64,000 nt of DNA from Temnothorax longispinosus (GCF_030848805.1 NC_092367.1:18037692-18101691), one strand, 5' to 3'. Positions 1 to 12,455 are shown, counted from the stretch's first letter. Translations and numbers: made by a program. Notes: generated from the sequence alone by a model not told the origin.

Positions 1-783
1 TGATTTGCCGACAGTAAAATAAGAATCAAATTTATTTCCTGTTGCACAAATACTTTGTTTACTGCATATTTCACATTTCTGTTTGGAATGTGAAATTCAC
101 ACAGAATGAAGATTTAAACTATTATACCTCTTAAAAGTATGAAGATGTACAATAGATTAAGAATTGTAAATGTCGTTTTAATTTATGATAATAGCAATAG
201 CCTAAGCATCTATACGTCACGAATTAAAAAAGCAAGTTGAGAAGCAAATACCAATATTAGCTGAGTCTATGGAAATCAATAGAACGATTTCTATTTACGC
301 GCGTATATATGCATGATCAGGTCTGAGGGCAAACTACCATCGCCAACGTTTAACTTTAATCGCTTATGATTCTGATATTATTATGAATTTAAAAATTATA
401 CGAATTTACATTATATTCAAGATTATATTATTCTCTCTTCTTTCTTTTTATAGTCACATTAAAAGCTTTAATAAACTTTATAAAACGTTGATTCAATTCA
501 ATGAGTAAATATCTTATTATGAATCTTGCATAACTTAATATGTTACCTATATATTATTCTTATTAAAAATATGTTGTACACTCAATTGCGTTAATAATAC
601 AATATCTTTAAACATTGGAAAGTTTGCCATACTATAATGTTTGCTCGCGTATCGTTATATTTTAATCGCAAAGAGTGCATAATGTCCTGAAATATAATTT
701 ACTCGTTGCTGTATTGAAACTTGTATTGACGATTTTATCCAAAAGTTTTTAGCTTTGAGAAAAATAATATAAACTTTTTACAG
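1..783 (+). other. 3' part of intron 1 of array unit 1
   Basis: No first exon (a MFA-type signal peptide followed by a GTAAGT or GTGAGT donor) is found here. The stretch instead matches intron 1 of unit 2: the segments around 165-300 and 5010-5130 share a run of similar words (ATTTATGATAAT, ATTAGCTGAGT). Both also carry TTTAATCGCTTRTG, at 355-368 and 5205-5218. The first exon of unit 1 therefore lies upstream of the window. Confidence 0.6.
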
Positions 784-1589
784 CTTCCTATCTTCGCCCG
801 TGTGGCCGCAAAGATCCGAATTATGATCAATGCATAAGAAACAGCGCTGAACTTCTGAAGGATAAAATCTGCACAGGAATGCCGGAACTGAATCTTCCAC
901 CGAACGAGCCATTAATTATTGATAAACTAGTTGTTTACGACACTGCCAATGTTAAGTTGCATCTTAGTGATGTGAAAGTATATGGAATTTGTGATTTTGT
1001 CATAAATTCCGTTCACGCAAATCCTGACAAACTTCATTATGATTTTAACGTCAATGTTAAGGCTCTCCGCTTTGATGCCATGTATGACTTTAACATACAT
1101 ATATTGCTCACGCAGATTGCTCACAAGGGAATATTGCACGTTACTTCAGGTGAGTAAAATAATTGGTATAAATTTTATATTAAAAAAATGAGAATATTTA
1201 ATAAAACTTAATTTAGGATAAAACATTAAAATTTTTTAATTTTCTTGAAATTAAATATTGAAATTATGAAATTTATTGCAGACAACTTAGGTGTAAAACT
1301 AGGGGTGGATTACAAATCGACAATTAAGAACGGCAAAACAAGCGGGTATACGTCGAAAGTAAATTTGAATCTCAACATCAAAACATTCAACTTCAAGTTT
1401 GATGAGAAAGAAAAGGAACTAGTTAATTTACATAAAATATTTAGCAATATCATATCCGTCAATCAAGAGGAAATTATTAAAACTGTTAAACCGGCATTGG
1501 AAGAGGAGCTCTCCAAACGAGTAATTTCAATTTTCAACCGCGTATTCGATCGTATTAATTTTGAAGAGCTATTTCCTGAACGAGCATAA
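784..1589 (+). CDS. JHBP/takeout-family protein, array unit 1 (5' partial)
   Basis: This is the mature part of a secreted JHBP/TO-family carrier, a family that binds small hydrophobic ligands such as juvenile hormone or odorant-like lipids in insect body fluids. Two exons are visible, 784-1149 (donor GTGAGT) and 1282-1589 (acceptor TTGCAG), joined in phase 1. The protein starts PSYLRPCGRKDPNYDQC, the family's N-terminal cysteine pair, continues through DKICTGMPE, GICDFV and the AMYDFNIHILL strand, and ends FEELFPERA before TAA. The signal-peptide exon is off the left edge, so the gene is partial only because of the window. Ligand is unknown. Likely polyadenylation signals (AATAAA-like) lie at about 1677. 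Confidence 0.88.
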
Positions 1590-2150
1590 ATTGTCTGGAA
1601 TTTTTTGATCTATTCAATTTGCTTTTTGCTTGATTTTCGTCATAAGTTTTGTCATGTTTGAAAATGTTAACTGGATAATAAAAAAAATATTAATTATTAA
1701 TTTATCGTTAAAGCAACAGCACACATTTGTATGGATTAACAATTATATATTCTATATATATTACTGATATGTAATTTTTGTATCATTTTAAATACACTAT
1801 GTTTATATTGGAATAAGGATTTTAAGCTGAAATATATAATGTTACAGCTTTATAAAATTATTAATACATGCCTAATAAAAATTGCAACTTATATTTATTT
1901 TATGTCTATATTTGTATTTCTACTCGTAGAGAATAATTAAAAATAATAAGCTCGATTTTTGGTTCTCAATAAATAGCTTATTCACATATTTTCCGTATTA
2001 TATTTAGGAATTATAATAATAACAGATTCAAAAATCTTCTTTACAAAAACCAAGTATCCCAGTAAATTTAATAACGTGTTTTGTAAAAAGATTAAACAGG
2101 TATATTATTTTTCGAATAAAAAGACGTTCTAAAAAATAGAGGGATTTTAC
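1590..2150. other. AT-rich intergenic between unit 1 and an orphan first exon
   Basis: Contains the 3' UTR end of unit 1 and AT-rich sequence. I see no coding potential or repeat I can name. Confidence 0.5.
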
Positions 2151-2351
2151 AGTATATATAAAATCGATTGATTCACGTTGATTTTATTTGACGTTTACTG
2201 TATATCCGTTATAATCGTTCTCGTGTGGTTTTAAAAGGCGCCAAGAGATTCTTTCATTTTGCAAAAAGAATTCTTTTGCAGAAGATGTTTGTTGCATATG
2301 TTACTCTTACAACTTGTGATATTATACGCTGCAACGGAAGTAAATGACGTA
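2151..2351 (+). pseudogene. Orphan promoter plus decayed JHBP/TO first exon
   Basis: A TATA-like box (TATATATAAA, about 2152) is followed by ATCGATTGATTCACGTTGAT, similar to the promoter block of the other units. About 125 bp downstream, at 2285, ATGTTTGTTGCATATGTTAC starts a first-exon-like stretch ending in GAC|GTAAGTAAAT at 2351. In the frame of that ATG the reading stops (TGA) before the donor. A second ATG (about 2300) gives MLLLQLVILYAATEVND, but it leaves the intron in phase 0, whereas the second exons of the array need phase 1. No matching second or third exon follows before the unit 2 first exon, so I read this as the remnant of a lost unit. It could instead be a non-coding alternative first exon of unit 2. 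Confidence 0.5.
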
Positions 2352-3235
2352 AGTAAATAAAAATATTCGCCACATTTTTATTTACACAATGTACATAGAA
2401 TTCTTATTGTACGTCAAAAGTCTGTCATCGGCGCGACGCCAAAAACTCAAATCACAATTAAGAAATGCAAATTAATGTAATTTTATTTATCGAGTTAAAT
2501 TATTACTTTAATTTACTGTTGTAGATAATCTTGACTAAGTGAATTATTTTGATTGATTAGGTATATGGTAGGAAACGTAATATATAGAAATGTCTGACGT
2601 TGTGAACATACGATAATATATACGCATATGCATTTGCATTTGCATATCCATTAAAAAAAATTTATAAATTGAAAAAAATTTGTATTTTAATTCTCGCGCA
2701 TTTAATTAAAGCGACGGTAGCAAATATCAATTTCAATAACAATTTCTGTTAAGTGTGGCATATCCCCCCCTCCAGTTACCCTAGAATTAATAATGTGATA
2801 AAAAATCTAACTACACTTTCGTGTAGTATTACAAGTTACACTATTTTTTTTCCCATGAATATTTTGTTTTATTTTCAATCTCTAAAATATGACAATCGTA
2901 GATGATTAGTGACATCAAATGTCTTATATCAAGGTTTTATATTTTTTATAAGTAATACTTGCGTTGTGTAACAGTAGAATACATTTAAAATTTAGATCTT
3001 GTTAGCTTGCATAGCAACTAGTGTAGATTAAGATTAGCTATTTTTCTGTAGAATCAATTTTCCTCTCGCACTGCCCTCTCTCTATTCTCACAACTCTTTG
3101 ATCATGCGCAGAACAAAAAAGCATACAGTACAGAATGTGTAACAGTGTAGCAGCAATTTTATTCTACGCATGTGCCAGTAGAATGTAAGTGAAGAGTGAG
3201 GGGAGATTATAAAATATAAATGTATTAGAAGGATT
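2352..3235. other. AT-rich spacer upstream of unit 2
   Basis: No gene recognised. A short C-run (about 2765) and AT-rich sequence only. This may be the remains of the intron that followed the orphan exon. Confidence 0.4.
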
Positions 3236-3280
3236 TTACAATATAGAGTTCGATCAGTTCGCGTTACTAACTCGAGTTTG
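3236..3280 (+). promoter_or_regulatory. Degenerate core promoter of unit 2
   Basis: CAATATAGAGTTCGATCAGTTCGCG aligns by eye with TATATAAGCTTGATCAATTCACG of the other units, but the TATA element is weakened. It lies about 80-115 bp upstream of the predicted start codon, the same spacing as in the other units. Confidence 0.4.
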
Positions 3281-3355
3281 CCATTACACATTGGTTATCA
3301 TTCTCTTAAGGATATTTTACAAGATTCTATCTCACAGAAAGATCTCTTTTGAAAA

Positions 3356-6300
3356 ATGTTTGCTGCTCTTCTTGTTTTTACGCTTGCGACTGCGCATGCG
3401 GCGGAATTGCGTGAGTAAATGACAATATTTGTCTTATACATATTTATTTACATTATAATATACGTAGGATTCAAAGTACACTATTTGTAAAAAGCTTGTT
3501 GTACCAGCACGAAGTGTAAGAATTGGATAATTAAGAAATATTAATGTAAGATTATTTTTGGAATGATTCATGTTACTCTATAATTACAGATATAGGATAA
3601 AATTTTAATGCTAATTGATCGCTTGAGGTATTAATCTAAATTATAATTTATGACATAATAATGCATGATGATGTTATATGTTGCTGCATAATGTTAAATT
3701 GCTACATAATTATGCCTAGAGTTAAACAAACAAATGAAGCAGAGATTAAAGCGCGCGTACTAAAAGCGCATATTTAAAAAAATGCAAACTAAAAAGAGCT
3801 GTAACTTGTAAGTCTTGCATATCTAATTAAGATATCAGTAAAAAAAATATGAATGACTTTAATGGAAACGCTTCGTTGAAAATTTTTAAATTCAAAGATT
3901 TATTAAAAGAATTCCTGCAACTTTATATTGCATTCTACAAACTTGGTTTGCTGCAAGATGCATTTGTATTTACACAATTTTAAGAGAACGAAATGTATTT
4001 TAGAAATTCGATGTGCTAAGTAATCTGTTTTAATAGAAGTCATTTTATTAACAACTACTTACTTTATTACATCTATTTGATTTATACACGTTATCTTAAG
4101 AAACGTTCTCTTTAATATTTATAGATTGTTGCGATAAGATAAATATCACCATGTCTCAGTGGTTGAATTGATAAAAACCGTTCTGGATAACAGAGAGGTT
4201 CAGATTCAAACTCTGTGGTTGATATAGTTTTCGCAACATATATTCTTTGCAGTGATTCTAAAGATACATAATAATATCGATATTATAAAATTGATTTATC
4301 AATTTAAATATGTGATTGTACCATTCTGGCTTTAGCTTAAGACTGCATTTTAAGACCGACAATAATAGGCGCGTAGTTTGCTAAACGAAAAATATTATGT
4401 ACAAAAGATCTAGTCCGACCGTACGTTTTCTATTCACTTAATTGTTATTCAAACAGTCATGTCTTACTTATTACTATTTATTTTAGTTACTTACAAATAT
4501 TGGTTTATGTGTTTCCTAGTTTAATTAAGACTTATATAGTATCATATCAAATTGCTCCAGATACCAACGCTCCGTTTAACATAACTTTTTCATTTGTTAT
4601 AATGAGTAAAATATTCTCTGAAGGTCAAAAAATCTCGTAATTATACTTTTTATAAGCAAGTCTTATCGCAATAATGATGTGTTTCGATCAATGCTAATAA
4701 CAGGTTAATAACTAAGTGAATAGATCTGTTCGTGGGAAACAAGTCCGATTAATTGCAAACGTAATAGTATGAATCAAACTATTCTTTTTATACGAATAGG
4801 TACTTGGTAATACTATATGTTTCATATCTTTTATTTAGAATGTGACGTTTTTAAGTAAAATGATGATTCAGTCTTATTTTTTAGTAGTAATTGAGACGTA
4901 GTAGTAATAATATTATATATTTATTATTTTCCTTGGAGTTACAATTATTTTACAATAATTAATAATTAAGATATGTATAATTCATAACAGATTAAAATTT
5001 TAAATTGTACGTTAATTTATGATAATTGATGATGCCTACGCAGTATTGTAATGAGTTAAAATGGAAAACCACTTGGAAACAAAAACATTAGCTGAGTTGT
5101 AGAAATTAATAGAGCTGCAGTTGATATCGCGTATATATATATATCATGTAATTATAGCTCTGAACATGCACACTATTATCCCCCTCCTCTTAATGTGTAA
5201 CATATTTAATCGCTTGTGACTTTGAAAATAATGCGTATTTATATTTAAACATAATTGTAATCTTAAAAATAATACGTATTTAAATTTAAAAAATTAAAAA
5301 TTTTATTTTTTAAATGCCAAATTATAATCTTATTCTTACCCTGATAAAAATTATCAGAAAGCAGCGCGTGTGACAACTAACGTGTGACAATTACAATTAA
5401 GTGTAGATTACAACTTATTTTAGATGTTATAGCTGAACAAATTTTAAATATTATAAAAATTTATTATAAATATTAAGAACAAATGACGTGGTGTACATAT
5501 TGTTTTATACTAATTGCATTATAAAAAGTACTTATATTTTAAAATATATAATTTATCGTTTTTATGTTGAAACTTATTTTATTTTAGTTTAATTTAAAGT
5601 TACAATTATGATTAATATAATTTTATTTCAGTTTAATTTGAAGTTGCAGATTAAAGAAAATGACTTGAATTTTACAGCATCTTACATTCGCGTATGTGGT
5701 CGCAAAGATGCCAACTATGATCAATGCATCATGGAAAATCTCAACAGTGTGAGAGAAAAGCTCTGCACAGGAATGCCGGAATTTAACATTCCCTCGGTCG
5801 AGCCAATAGTTATTGACAAAATAGTTGTCTATGATACAGATAATCTTAAATTATCTCTCAGAGATTCAAAAATAACTGGAGTATGTGATTTCGTCGTAAA
5901 CTCCATTCACACAGATTCTGACAGGCTCAACTTCAATTTTGATGTCACATTCAAGCATTTAGTCGCGCGTACTTCATATGACTTTGATATACATATACTG
6001 GTGCCCCTTGCTAATAAGGGATTGGCTACCGTTACATCAGGTATGTAAAATATTAATTTTGTATTATGTTTATTTTATCTTATTATCAATCTTATGTTAA
6101 AATAAAATAAAAATTCAATAACACTTAGCCGGTAAAAGAGCCATTAAGACCGGTATTCATAGTCAGATTTTATATTTAAGATCGTTTTAAGTCTGGTCAA
6201 AGGCAATAGTCTTAAGACTCTAGCCAATGAAACGACTGTATTAGCATCTTAAGGTGATGCTGGAGTCGTATATGTATTACCGACAAAATTACCATTTTCT

Positions 6301-7269
6301 ATGTTATTGATCTATATATGTTCTTGTATAGACAAGAATAGCAATTGACATTGCACGCACACATATGCACAAATCGTCATACACACTGTACTCTTATATC
6401 AGACTTTTAATCTCGCTTTGGAGGGTTCATCAATGTTTTTCTTGTTGTGCACCTCAGGGAAATTCGTTTTCACGTTCATATCAATGGTATATCTCTTATA
6501 TGAAGCACATCTTGTGATGAGTTGACAGCGATCGCTGCAACTCAAGACGCCATATTAGGATAAAAGCAAATAAGAAAATCTGTAATTCCGTAATTTTTTC
6601 TCGTTTTCTATATAAAATCGGAGTTTCCCTGAATCAATATGATCAATACGTACTGCAATTATGGAGAAGCTTTTTTAATTCTGTCAAATTAATATGATGC
6701 TAAATGAGTAGAAAAAAAATGGTAATTTTATCATAAAAGTTCGATTCTATTTTATCAAGAGACGCGGCAGCGTCTCGCGTCAAGTTCGCGCGCAGCAATC
6801 GGGTCGATTGCGTAGAATGTAGAACGACAACGAGATGCGCCGGAAAAAAAAAATATATGTATATATTCCGCGAGACTTCTCATTATGAAACCCGGCTCAC
6901 ATTTCTGTATTTTATTAATGGCTGAACCTAGTTTTAAATTATCAAAATGTTTATTTTTCTTCAGATAACGGACTGATGAAAGTAAACATGGATTTAAAAG
7001 TGGCAACCAAGGGCGGCAAAAAGGAGATATATGTCTCGAAAATAAACACGAAAGCCAAAATCCTATCTTTTAATTATAAGTTTGATGAAAGCGAAAAAGA
7101 ATTAGTTCAACTGCATCAAGCTCTTAGTAATGTCGTAGATAGCAATTCAGAAGATATAATTGCTAAAGTTGAACCAGTATTAGAAGAGAAGATATCAGAA
7201 ATAATCATCTCAGTTTTCAACAACATGACCCGTTCCAATTATGAGATACTATTTCCCGAAGAAGCATGA
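3356..7269 (+). CDS. JHBP/takeout-family secreted protein, array unit 2
   Basis: Exons 3356-3410, 5678-6040 and 6965-7269 join in phase 1/phase 1 to a 240-residue protein. Exon 1 encodes the signal peptide MFAALLVFTLATAHAAEL, ending at a GTGAGT donor. Exon 2 begins PSYIRVCGRKDANYDQC (family cysteine pair) and carries EKLCTGMPE and GVCDFV, the extra cysteines shared by the array. Exon 3 begins DNGLMKVNMDLKVATKGGKK and ends YEILFPEEA. The predicted role is extracellular carriage of a small lipophilic ligand. Intron 2 is about 920 bp, against roughly 100-150 bp in the sister genes, because of inserted repeats. Just before exon 2 a short duplication (5585-5645, GTTTAATTTRAAGTTRCA words) creates a spare acceptor-like TTTCAG, so some mis-splicing is possible. 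Confidence 0.85.
4150..4235 (+). repeat. tRNA-like (SINE-like) fragment in intron 1 of unit 2
   Basis: TCTCAGTGGTTGAATTGA resembles a pol III A box region. About 45 bp further on, GAGAGGTTCAGATTCAAACTC resembles a B box/T arm, with a CAGAG/CTCTG stem. It does not fold as a normal tRNA: the T loop is too long and no acceptor stem was found. A tRNA-derived SINE or tRNA relic is the likeliest reading. Confidence 0.35.
6130..6960. mobile_element. Nested repeat insertion in intron 2 of unit 2
   Basis: The sister genes have only about 100-150 bp here, so about 800 bp has been gained. Inside are an inverted pair AAATTACCATTTT (about 6287) / AAAATGGTAATTTT (about 6717), suggesting a foldback element of about 440 bp. 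Next to it is a GC-richer block, 6757-6945, that recurs in intron 1 of unit 5 (GAGACRCGGCAGYGTCTCGCG and ATGGCTGAACC words). No transposase is encoded. Confidence 0.55.
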
Positions 7270-8102
7270 ATTGTCTGAGTCTTTGAGATTGCAAGATCAC
7301 TTCTTACACATGCTGCGAAATCAAAGAATAACTAGAACAAATTTTATTATAATGGTTTGAGAAAGTCAGTGATATAAAATTTATTTTAACTAAGAAATGG
7401 TAGACATTAATATTTATTAGAGTGCCGCAGCGTAATATTTGGTGTAATAGTTGGTCGGCTAAAAATGTCTCTGTATTATTTTAAATGTTAGTAGACTAGT
7501 TATAAGATTATCAAGTAGTAAATATTGCAACAATTATACACTTTGTGTTTTATATCTCTTTTTTCCATAATTTTATCTATAATTACATTTATAATTATAA
7601 TGAATAATTTCCCAATTTAAATTTTATATTCTATTTAAGTTTTAAAATATAAATTTATTATTTAAAAAGTGAGCAGCCAAATAAGCTATAATTTTAATAA
7701 TTCAAAAACAATACACAAACGTTTTAGAACAATTTACTAATTTGTATTAATCTTACTTTAAACAAAATAATAAATTAACAGAATAACAAAACCGATAGTT
7801 TGTTAGATGAACGGAAAAAAGTTAATATTTCCTTCTGTAAAAACAAAGTTCGAAAATAAAAATTTAAAAAATGTCCTTTTTAATATACATTGATATTTGC
7901 TTGATTCTTAATCACCGCGCTGTATAGCCTTAAATTCTGAGAAATATGAATTAAATTTCTGAATTGATATTAAACTAAGGGACAAAAACATGCAGATATA
8001 ATACTCTTATTTCCAACGAAAGAATTAAACAATTTATTCTTTCATTAATTATACACTTATAATTTTATTCTAAATATCGTAGTACTTCTCGATTTATACA
8101 CT

Positions 8103-8149
<47 letters not shown>

Positions 8150-8500
8150 GAATTATTTATTTATTATATTAATTTAATAGAAGTTTAATTTGTACTTGAA
8201 TGTACATACTTTTATTAATGTGTCTTAATAAATATATTTTTTTACTAAAATAGAATATTATACTAAAATATAAAAATAGAATATATCGCATTATATATAT
8301 ATATACATCTTGGAATAAAAACTTGTCTTTTCCTGTACAAGTTTACAATCTGAATAAATTATTTAGGATATTCGTCGAAACTCCTTATAAATGTAAAGAA
8401 GGCTCTATAAATCACAGGAGGGAAGAAAGACTAAACTAACCGCGATAACAGAAATATGAAAATAAATGAGATGAAAGAGCAGATATATATATAGCACGGA
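7270..8500. other. AT-rich intergenic between units 2 and 3
   Basis: 3' UTR of unit 2 and AT-rich spacer with a TA microsatellite at 8106-8146. No gene seen. Confidence 0.5.
8106..8146. repeat. (TA)n microsatellite
   Basis: About 20 uninterrupted TA units read directly in the sequence. Confidence 0.95.
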
Positions 8501-8536
8501 TATATATACGCTTGATCAATTCACAGGCATCAGTCT
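8501..8536 (+). promoter_or_regulatory. Core promoter of unit 3
   Basis: TATATATACGCTTGATCAAT followed by TCAGTCTC at about 8530. TATA to initiator spacing is about 30 bp, and the start codon follows about 100 bp downstream. It matches the block found before units 4, 5, 6, 8 and 9. Confidence 0.6.
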
Positions 8537-8631
8537 CTATGCACATCTATGTATCGTACAATTGCTAGGGCTGTTCTCTGACAGTGAAGTGTTGGAAAGT
8601 TCGTTAAAAAAAAACTCTTTTAACTTGGATA

Positions 8632-9804
8632 ATGTTTAATGCAATCTTTTCTTTTACGGTAATAGCAACATGTGTTGCTATAACTGTAGCGGACGTACGT
8701 AAGTAAATATTAAATGTAAAAATCTGATTCGTTTAACAACTAAACTTCTGTCTTTTTTATGCAACGATTTTACGAAATTGATAACCTATTTAAAAAAATT
8801 AGGATCTTATTAATTTAGAATCTTCATTGTTTTCCCTCAAAACATACAAGTAACAAAACTATATTATAGTTTATACGTTATACATATATGTTCTAGATGC
8901 TCGTTATCTCTTTATCTCTTTTTATTATTAAATACTTTTATAACATTTTTGAAATAGTTAATTACATTAAACTTCTTTTATCTTAGATTGTTTAATTTTA
9001 TATTTGCAAATTAATGAAAATAATTTAACAGCTTCCTTCATTCATGTATGTGGCCGCAACGATCCCAACTATAATCAGTGCATCGCGGACAACGTTATCG
9101 ATTTGAGGGACAAATTTTGCAACGGGACTCCGGGTTTTCCAATGATTGAGCCATTAATGTTTGACAAAATTGTCATTTTCGACGAACCTAATGTCAAACT
9201 GTATCTTGAAAATGTAGAGGTATATGGAAATTGCGACTTTGCTATAACCTCCATTAATGTGGACCCCGACAGGCTCCACTTTAATTTTAATTATCTAATG
9301 CGATTTGTCATAAACACCACGTACGATTTTAATATACGTCTGCTAGTACCAGTCGCTCACAAAGGAATGTTACTCATTATTGCGGGTATGTAAAATAATT
9401 GATCTTATGTTAAAGTAAAACAAAAGTTTCAATGAAATTTAGCATAAAAGATTTAAAATTAAATTTTATTTAAATTGATAAAAATGTGTATTTTTTTTGC
9501 AGATAATGTGGAAACAAACACAAAGTTGGACTTGAAAACGGTAACCAAAAATGGTAAAAAACATATATACGCATCGAAAGCAACCGTGAGTTCCAAGGTT
9601 ACAGATTTTGAATATCAGTTCGGAAAGGAATTAGGTCAATTAAATGAAATTTTTAGTGCTGTCTTTGACGAGAATAAAGATATTATTATTAACGCTATTA
9701 AACCAGTATTGGAAAGGAAATTTTCCGAACTATATATCAACATGTTCAACAACGTAACTCAATCTAATTACGAAGAATTCTTTCCCGAAAATGACTTGTT
9801 GTAG
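8632..9804 (+). CDS. JHBP/takeout-family secreted protein, array unit 3
   Basis: Exons 8632-8698, 9032-9385 and 9503-9804 join in phase 1/phase 1 to 240 residues. The signal peptide is MFNAIFSFTVIATCVAITVA, longer than in the sister genes. The mature start PSFIHVCGRNDPNYNQC has the family cysteine pair; DKFCNGTPG and GNCDFA carry the array-specific cysteines. Exon 2 is 9 bp shorter than in most sisters because of a three-residue deletion in the loop after the GTPG turn. The strand NTTYDFNIRLLVPV holds an N-glycosylation sequon. The C-terminus is NYEEFFPENDLL. Predicted secreted carrier; ligand unknown. Intron 1 is only about 330 bp, making this the most compact unit. Confidence 0.87.
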
Positions 9805-11090
9805 GAACTTTACAGTAGAAAAAAATTAATTATATTCGATCTAAGAGCCAGATGTTTATTTAAGGTTTTTTTTTATATATTTGTATCGAAAATACGTCAC
9901 ATACTATATTTTTTACTTGCGCGCTGATCTCTTTAGAGAGACATGTAATTTCACTAGTATTTTTAAATTTAAATTTTTAGGAAATACATATTCTTCAAGC
10001 CTTAAATAAACGAAAATACACGAAATACAAATGGTTTCTCTTACCTCTTAAAATAGACAATGAACGCTTAATGTATGTTAATTTTTAACATTGATTTTAA
10101 TTTATACTGTAGAATAAAAAGATTGCACAACTTTTTATAGCGCATTCTGAGAACCAGTGAGAGTATTTTTATAAAATGCCAAGGGTGCTAAAATGCTAAG
10201 CATTGATATGGAATGTATGTAGTCAAATTGATAATTACATCAATTACTTATCTATTATCGATTTTCTCTTTATTTCTGCAATTTTATTCTTTTTGACATA
10301 TTACAGAAATGGTAACCAAGTACATAACAAATCAAAGTATATATGTAGATTTTGAAAAAAATAGATGTCTAAAATTAACCTTGTTCAAAAATAGACGTGA
10401 GATCAATGCAATTAACCACGTACATAATATATAGTATCAATGTCATAATCTGAATTACAATTTTTAGTACCGCTATTTATAATTAAGTAAAAAGTACTTA
10501 GCTCTCTCATTTACACTTTGTTGTATTAATTCGTTGGTTCTCTGCATGTGTATTAATAATAAACGCTAAAATATCCAGGTGAGAAGTTAAGGAAAAACTT
10601 AACATCAAGACTCAAAAACTTGGCGTGCCCTGGGCATATTGAAATACATTCAAATTTATTATAAATAAATATACAATATATGTATAATAAATTTATGTAT
10701 GCTATTCAAATAGTCGACTATTCATTAATTCGGCGAATCTGCTAAAATCCTGTAAATGCAAGTATATTCTATTCAATAAAGTATAAGCAACAATTTTTTT
10801 TTTAAGAAAAAATATAGTTTTATTTTAATAAAAATACATAAAACTATATTATTTTATTCAATTATTACATGTAATATTAAGTAATACTACATATTTCCAC
10901 GTGTACAAAATTCACTAGTTTGCAATTAATCAGGATTTTAGCAGATTCGCCGAATTAATGAATAGACTTTATTCATTAATTCGGCGAATCTGCTAAAATT
11001 CTATAAATGCAAAATAGACGTATTTGTAGAATCAATCTGTCACTGAAACAAAATTAATTGGCAGTCCAATCAAAAGAAATAAAAGGCAAC
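9805..11090. other. AT-rich intergenic between units 3 and 4
   Basis: 3' UTR of unit 3 and spacer with one foldback repeat (10715-11010). No gene seen. Confidence 0.5.
10711..11010. mobile_element. Foldback MITE with a third arm copy
   Basis: The ~40-bp word beginning ATTCATTAATTCGGCGAATC occurs at about 10720 (+), inverted at about 10930-10967, and again in direct orientation at about 10969-11010. The first two make a hairpin element of about 250 bp. The third looks like the start of a second, truncated copy or a nested insertion. Non-coding. Confidence 0.75.
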
Positions 11091-11093
11091 ACG

Positions 11094-11134
11094 AATATAT
11101 ATAAGCTTGATACCAGTTTACGTGGATTCAGTCA
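11094..11134 (+). promoter_or_regulatory. Core promoter of unit 4
   Basis: ATATATATAAGCTTGATACC followed by ACGTGGATTCAGTC, with the TCAGT initiator at about 11128. Same order and spacing as in the sister units; the start codon is about 110 bp downstream. Confidence 0.6.
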
Positions 11135-11238
11135 TCTTGGTTGCTTTTGAGATGATAATACGGCTATTCTTTATATAGTGTATATCTTAACAATTTTAAC
11201 AAATTCGTAAAAATTTGTAAATTTCTTTTGCTTGGAAG

Positions 11239-12455
11239 ATGTTTGCCATAATTTTTGCTTTTGGACTTATAACAACACATGTTACAGCGAAACTACGTAA
11301 GTAAATAAAAATATGTGTTCTTATTTCCATCGTTATATATATGTACTCACGAACTTTTCTATTCTACACATAAATAAAGCTTGTTATATTTTAGTAGGCA
11401 TGAGTTTGGCTTGTATAAAATCTTTCGAAAAGCACCAACATATAATTTTTTTTGTACATATGTTTTAAGTAAACTTAAGTAAAAATATTTTTAAATAAAT
11501 ATGTGCTGAAAATTTAAAGATTATAAAATTAAAAGAAAACATTTTGTCCAAGATTTCAAATCTATTATCAATGTATAAATCAATCGTAAACAGTTTAATT
11601 CAAAGTCGCAAGTTAATTAAGAAAATGATTTAAACACTGCAGCTTCCTACCTTCACGCCTGTAGCCACAAGGATACCAATTACAATCAATGCATTGCAAA
11701 CAGCATCGGTAGTGTAAAAGATAAAGTTTGCGCAGGATTTCCAGAATTGAACATTCCATCAGGCGAGCCATTAACTATCGACAAAATAGTTATTTTTGAC
11801 GCAAATAATATTAAATTGGATCTCAAAGATGTGAAAGTATATGGATTTTGTGATTTCGTCGTAAATTCGGTTAATGCAGATTTTGAAAAGCTCCACTTCG
11901 ATATTGATTTTTTATTACGACATATTTATATAAAAGTCACGTATGATTTTGATATACATCTGTTGGTGCCCGTTGCTCATAAGGGGCCAACTGACATTAC
12001 TTCAGGTAAAATAATTGATCCTACTTTAAAATAAAAGAAAAGTTTAGAGAGAAGACAAAACTTTTTTTTTCTTTTAGCATAGAAAATTTAAAGTATTACT
12101 TTTTTAAAGTATTTTTATTTTATTTTATTATTAGAATGTATTTTTTGCAGAAAACGTAGGATTGAAAGTAGGCCTGGACTTAAAAGTGATAACCAAAAAC
12201 GGCAAAAAATATATATTTGCGTCGAAAGCAACCGCCAAATGTGACATCAAATCATTCAAATATAAGTTCACTGAGGACAAAAAAGAATTAGCTGAGTTGC
12301 ATAAGATTATTGACGATGTCGTATCCAAAAATACAAAGGAAGTTGTTAAAGCTGTTTCAGCAGCAATGGAAGAGAGAGCCTCCAGATTCGTTATATCAAT
12401 GTTCAATGATATAGCCTTCTCTCGTTACGAGGAACTATTTTCGCCAGAGATATGA
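11239..12455 (+). CDS. JHBP/takeout-family secreted protein, array unit 4
   Basis: Exons 11239-11296, 11643-12005 and 12151-12455 join in phase 1/phase 1 to 241 residues. The signal peptide is MFAIIFAFGLITTHVTAKL. The mature start is PSYLHACSHKDTNYNQC; here the GR after the first cysteine is replaced by SH. DKVCAGFPE and GFCDFV supply the array cysteines. Exon 3 starts ENVGLKVGLDLKVITKNGKK and ends YEELFSPEI, without the usual LFPE motif. The donor at 12005 is GTAAAA, weaker than the GTATGT of the sisters. Predicted extracellular carrier. The end of intron 1 resembles those of units 2 and 3 (GTTTAATTCAAAGTCGCAAG), supporting recent common origin. Confidence 0.86.

Noticed and set aside
4150..4235. 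Functional tRNA gene
   Set aside because: No 7-bp acceptor stem and an oversized T loop; treated as a tRNA-like repeat.
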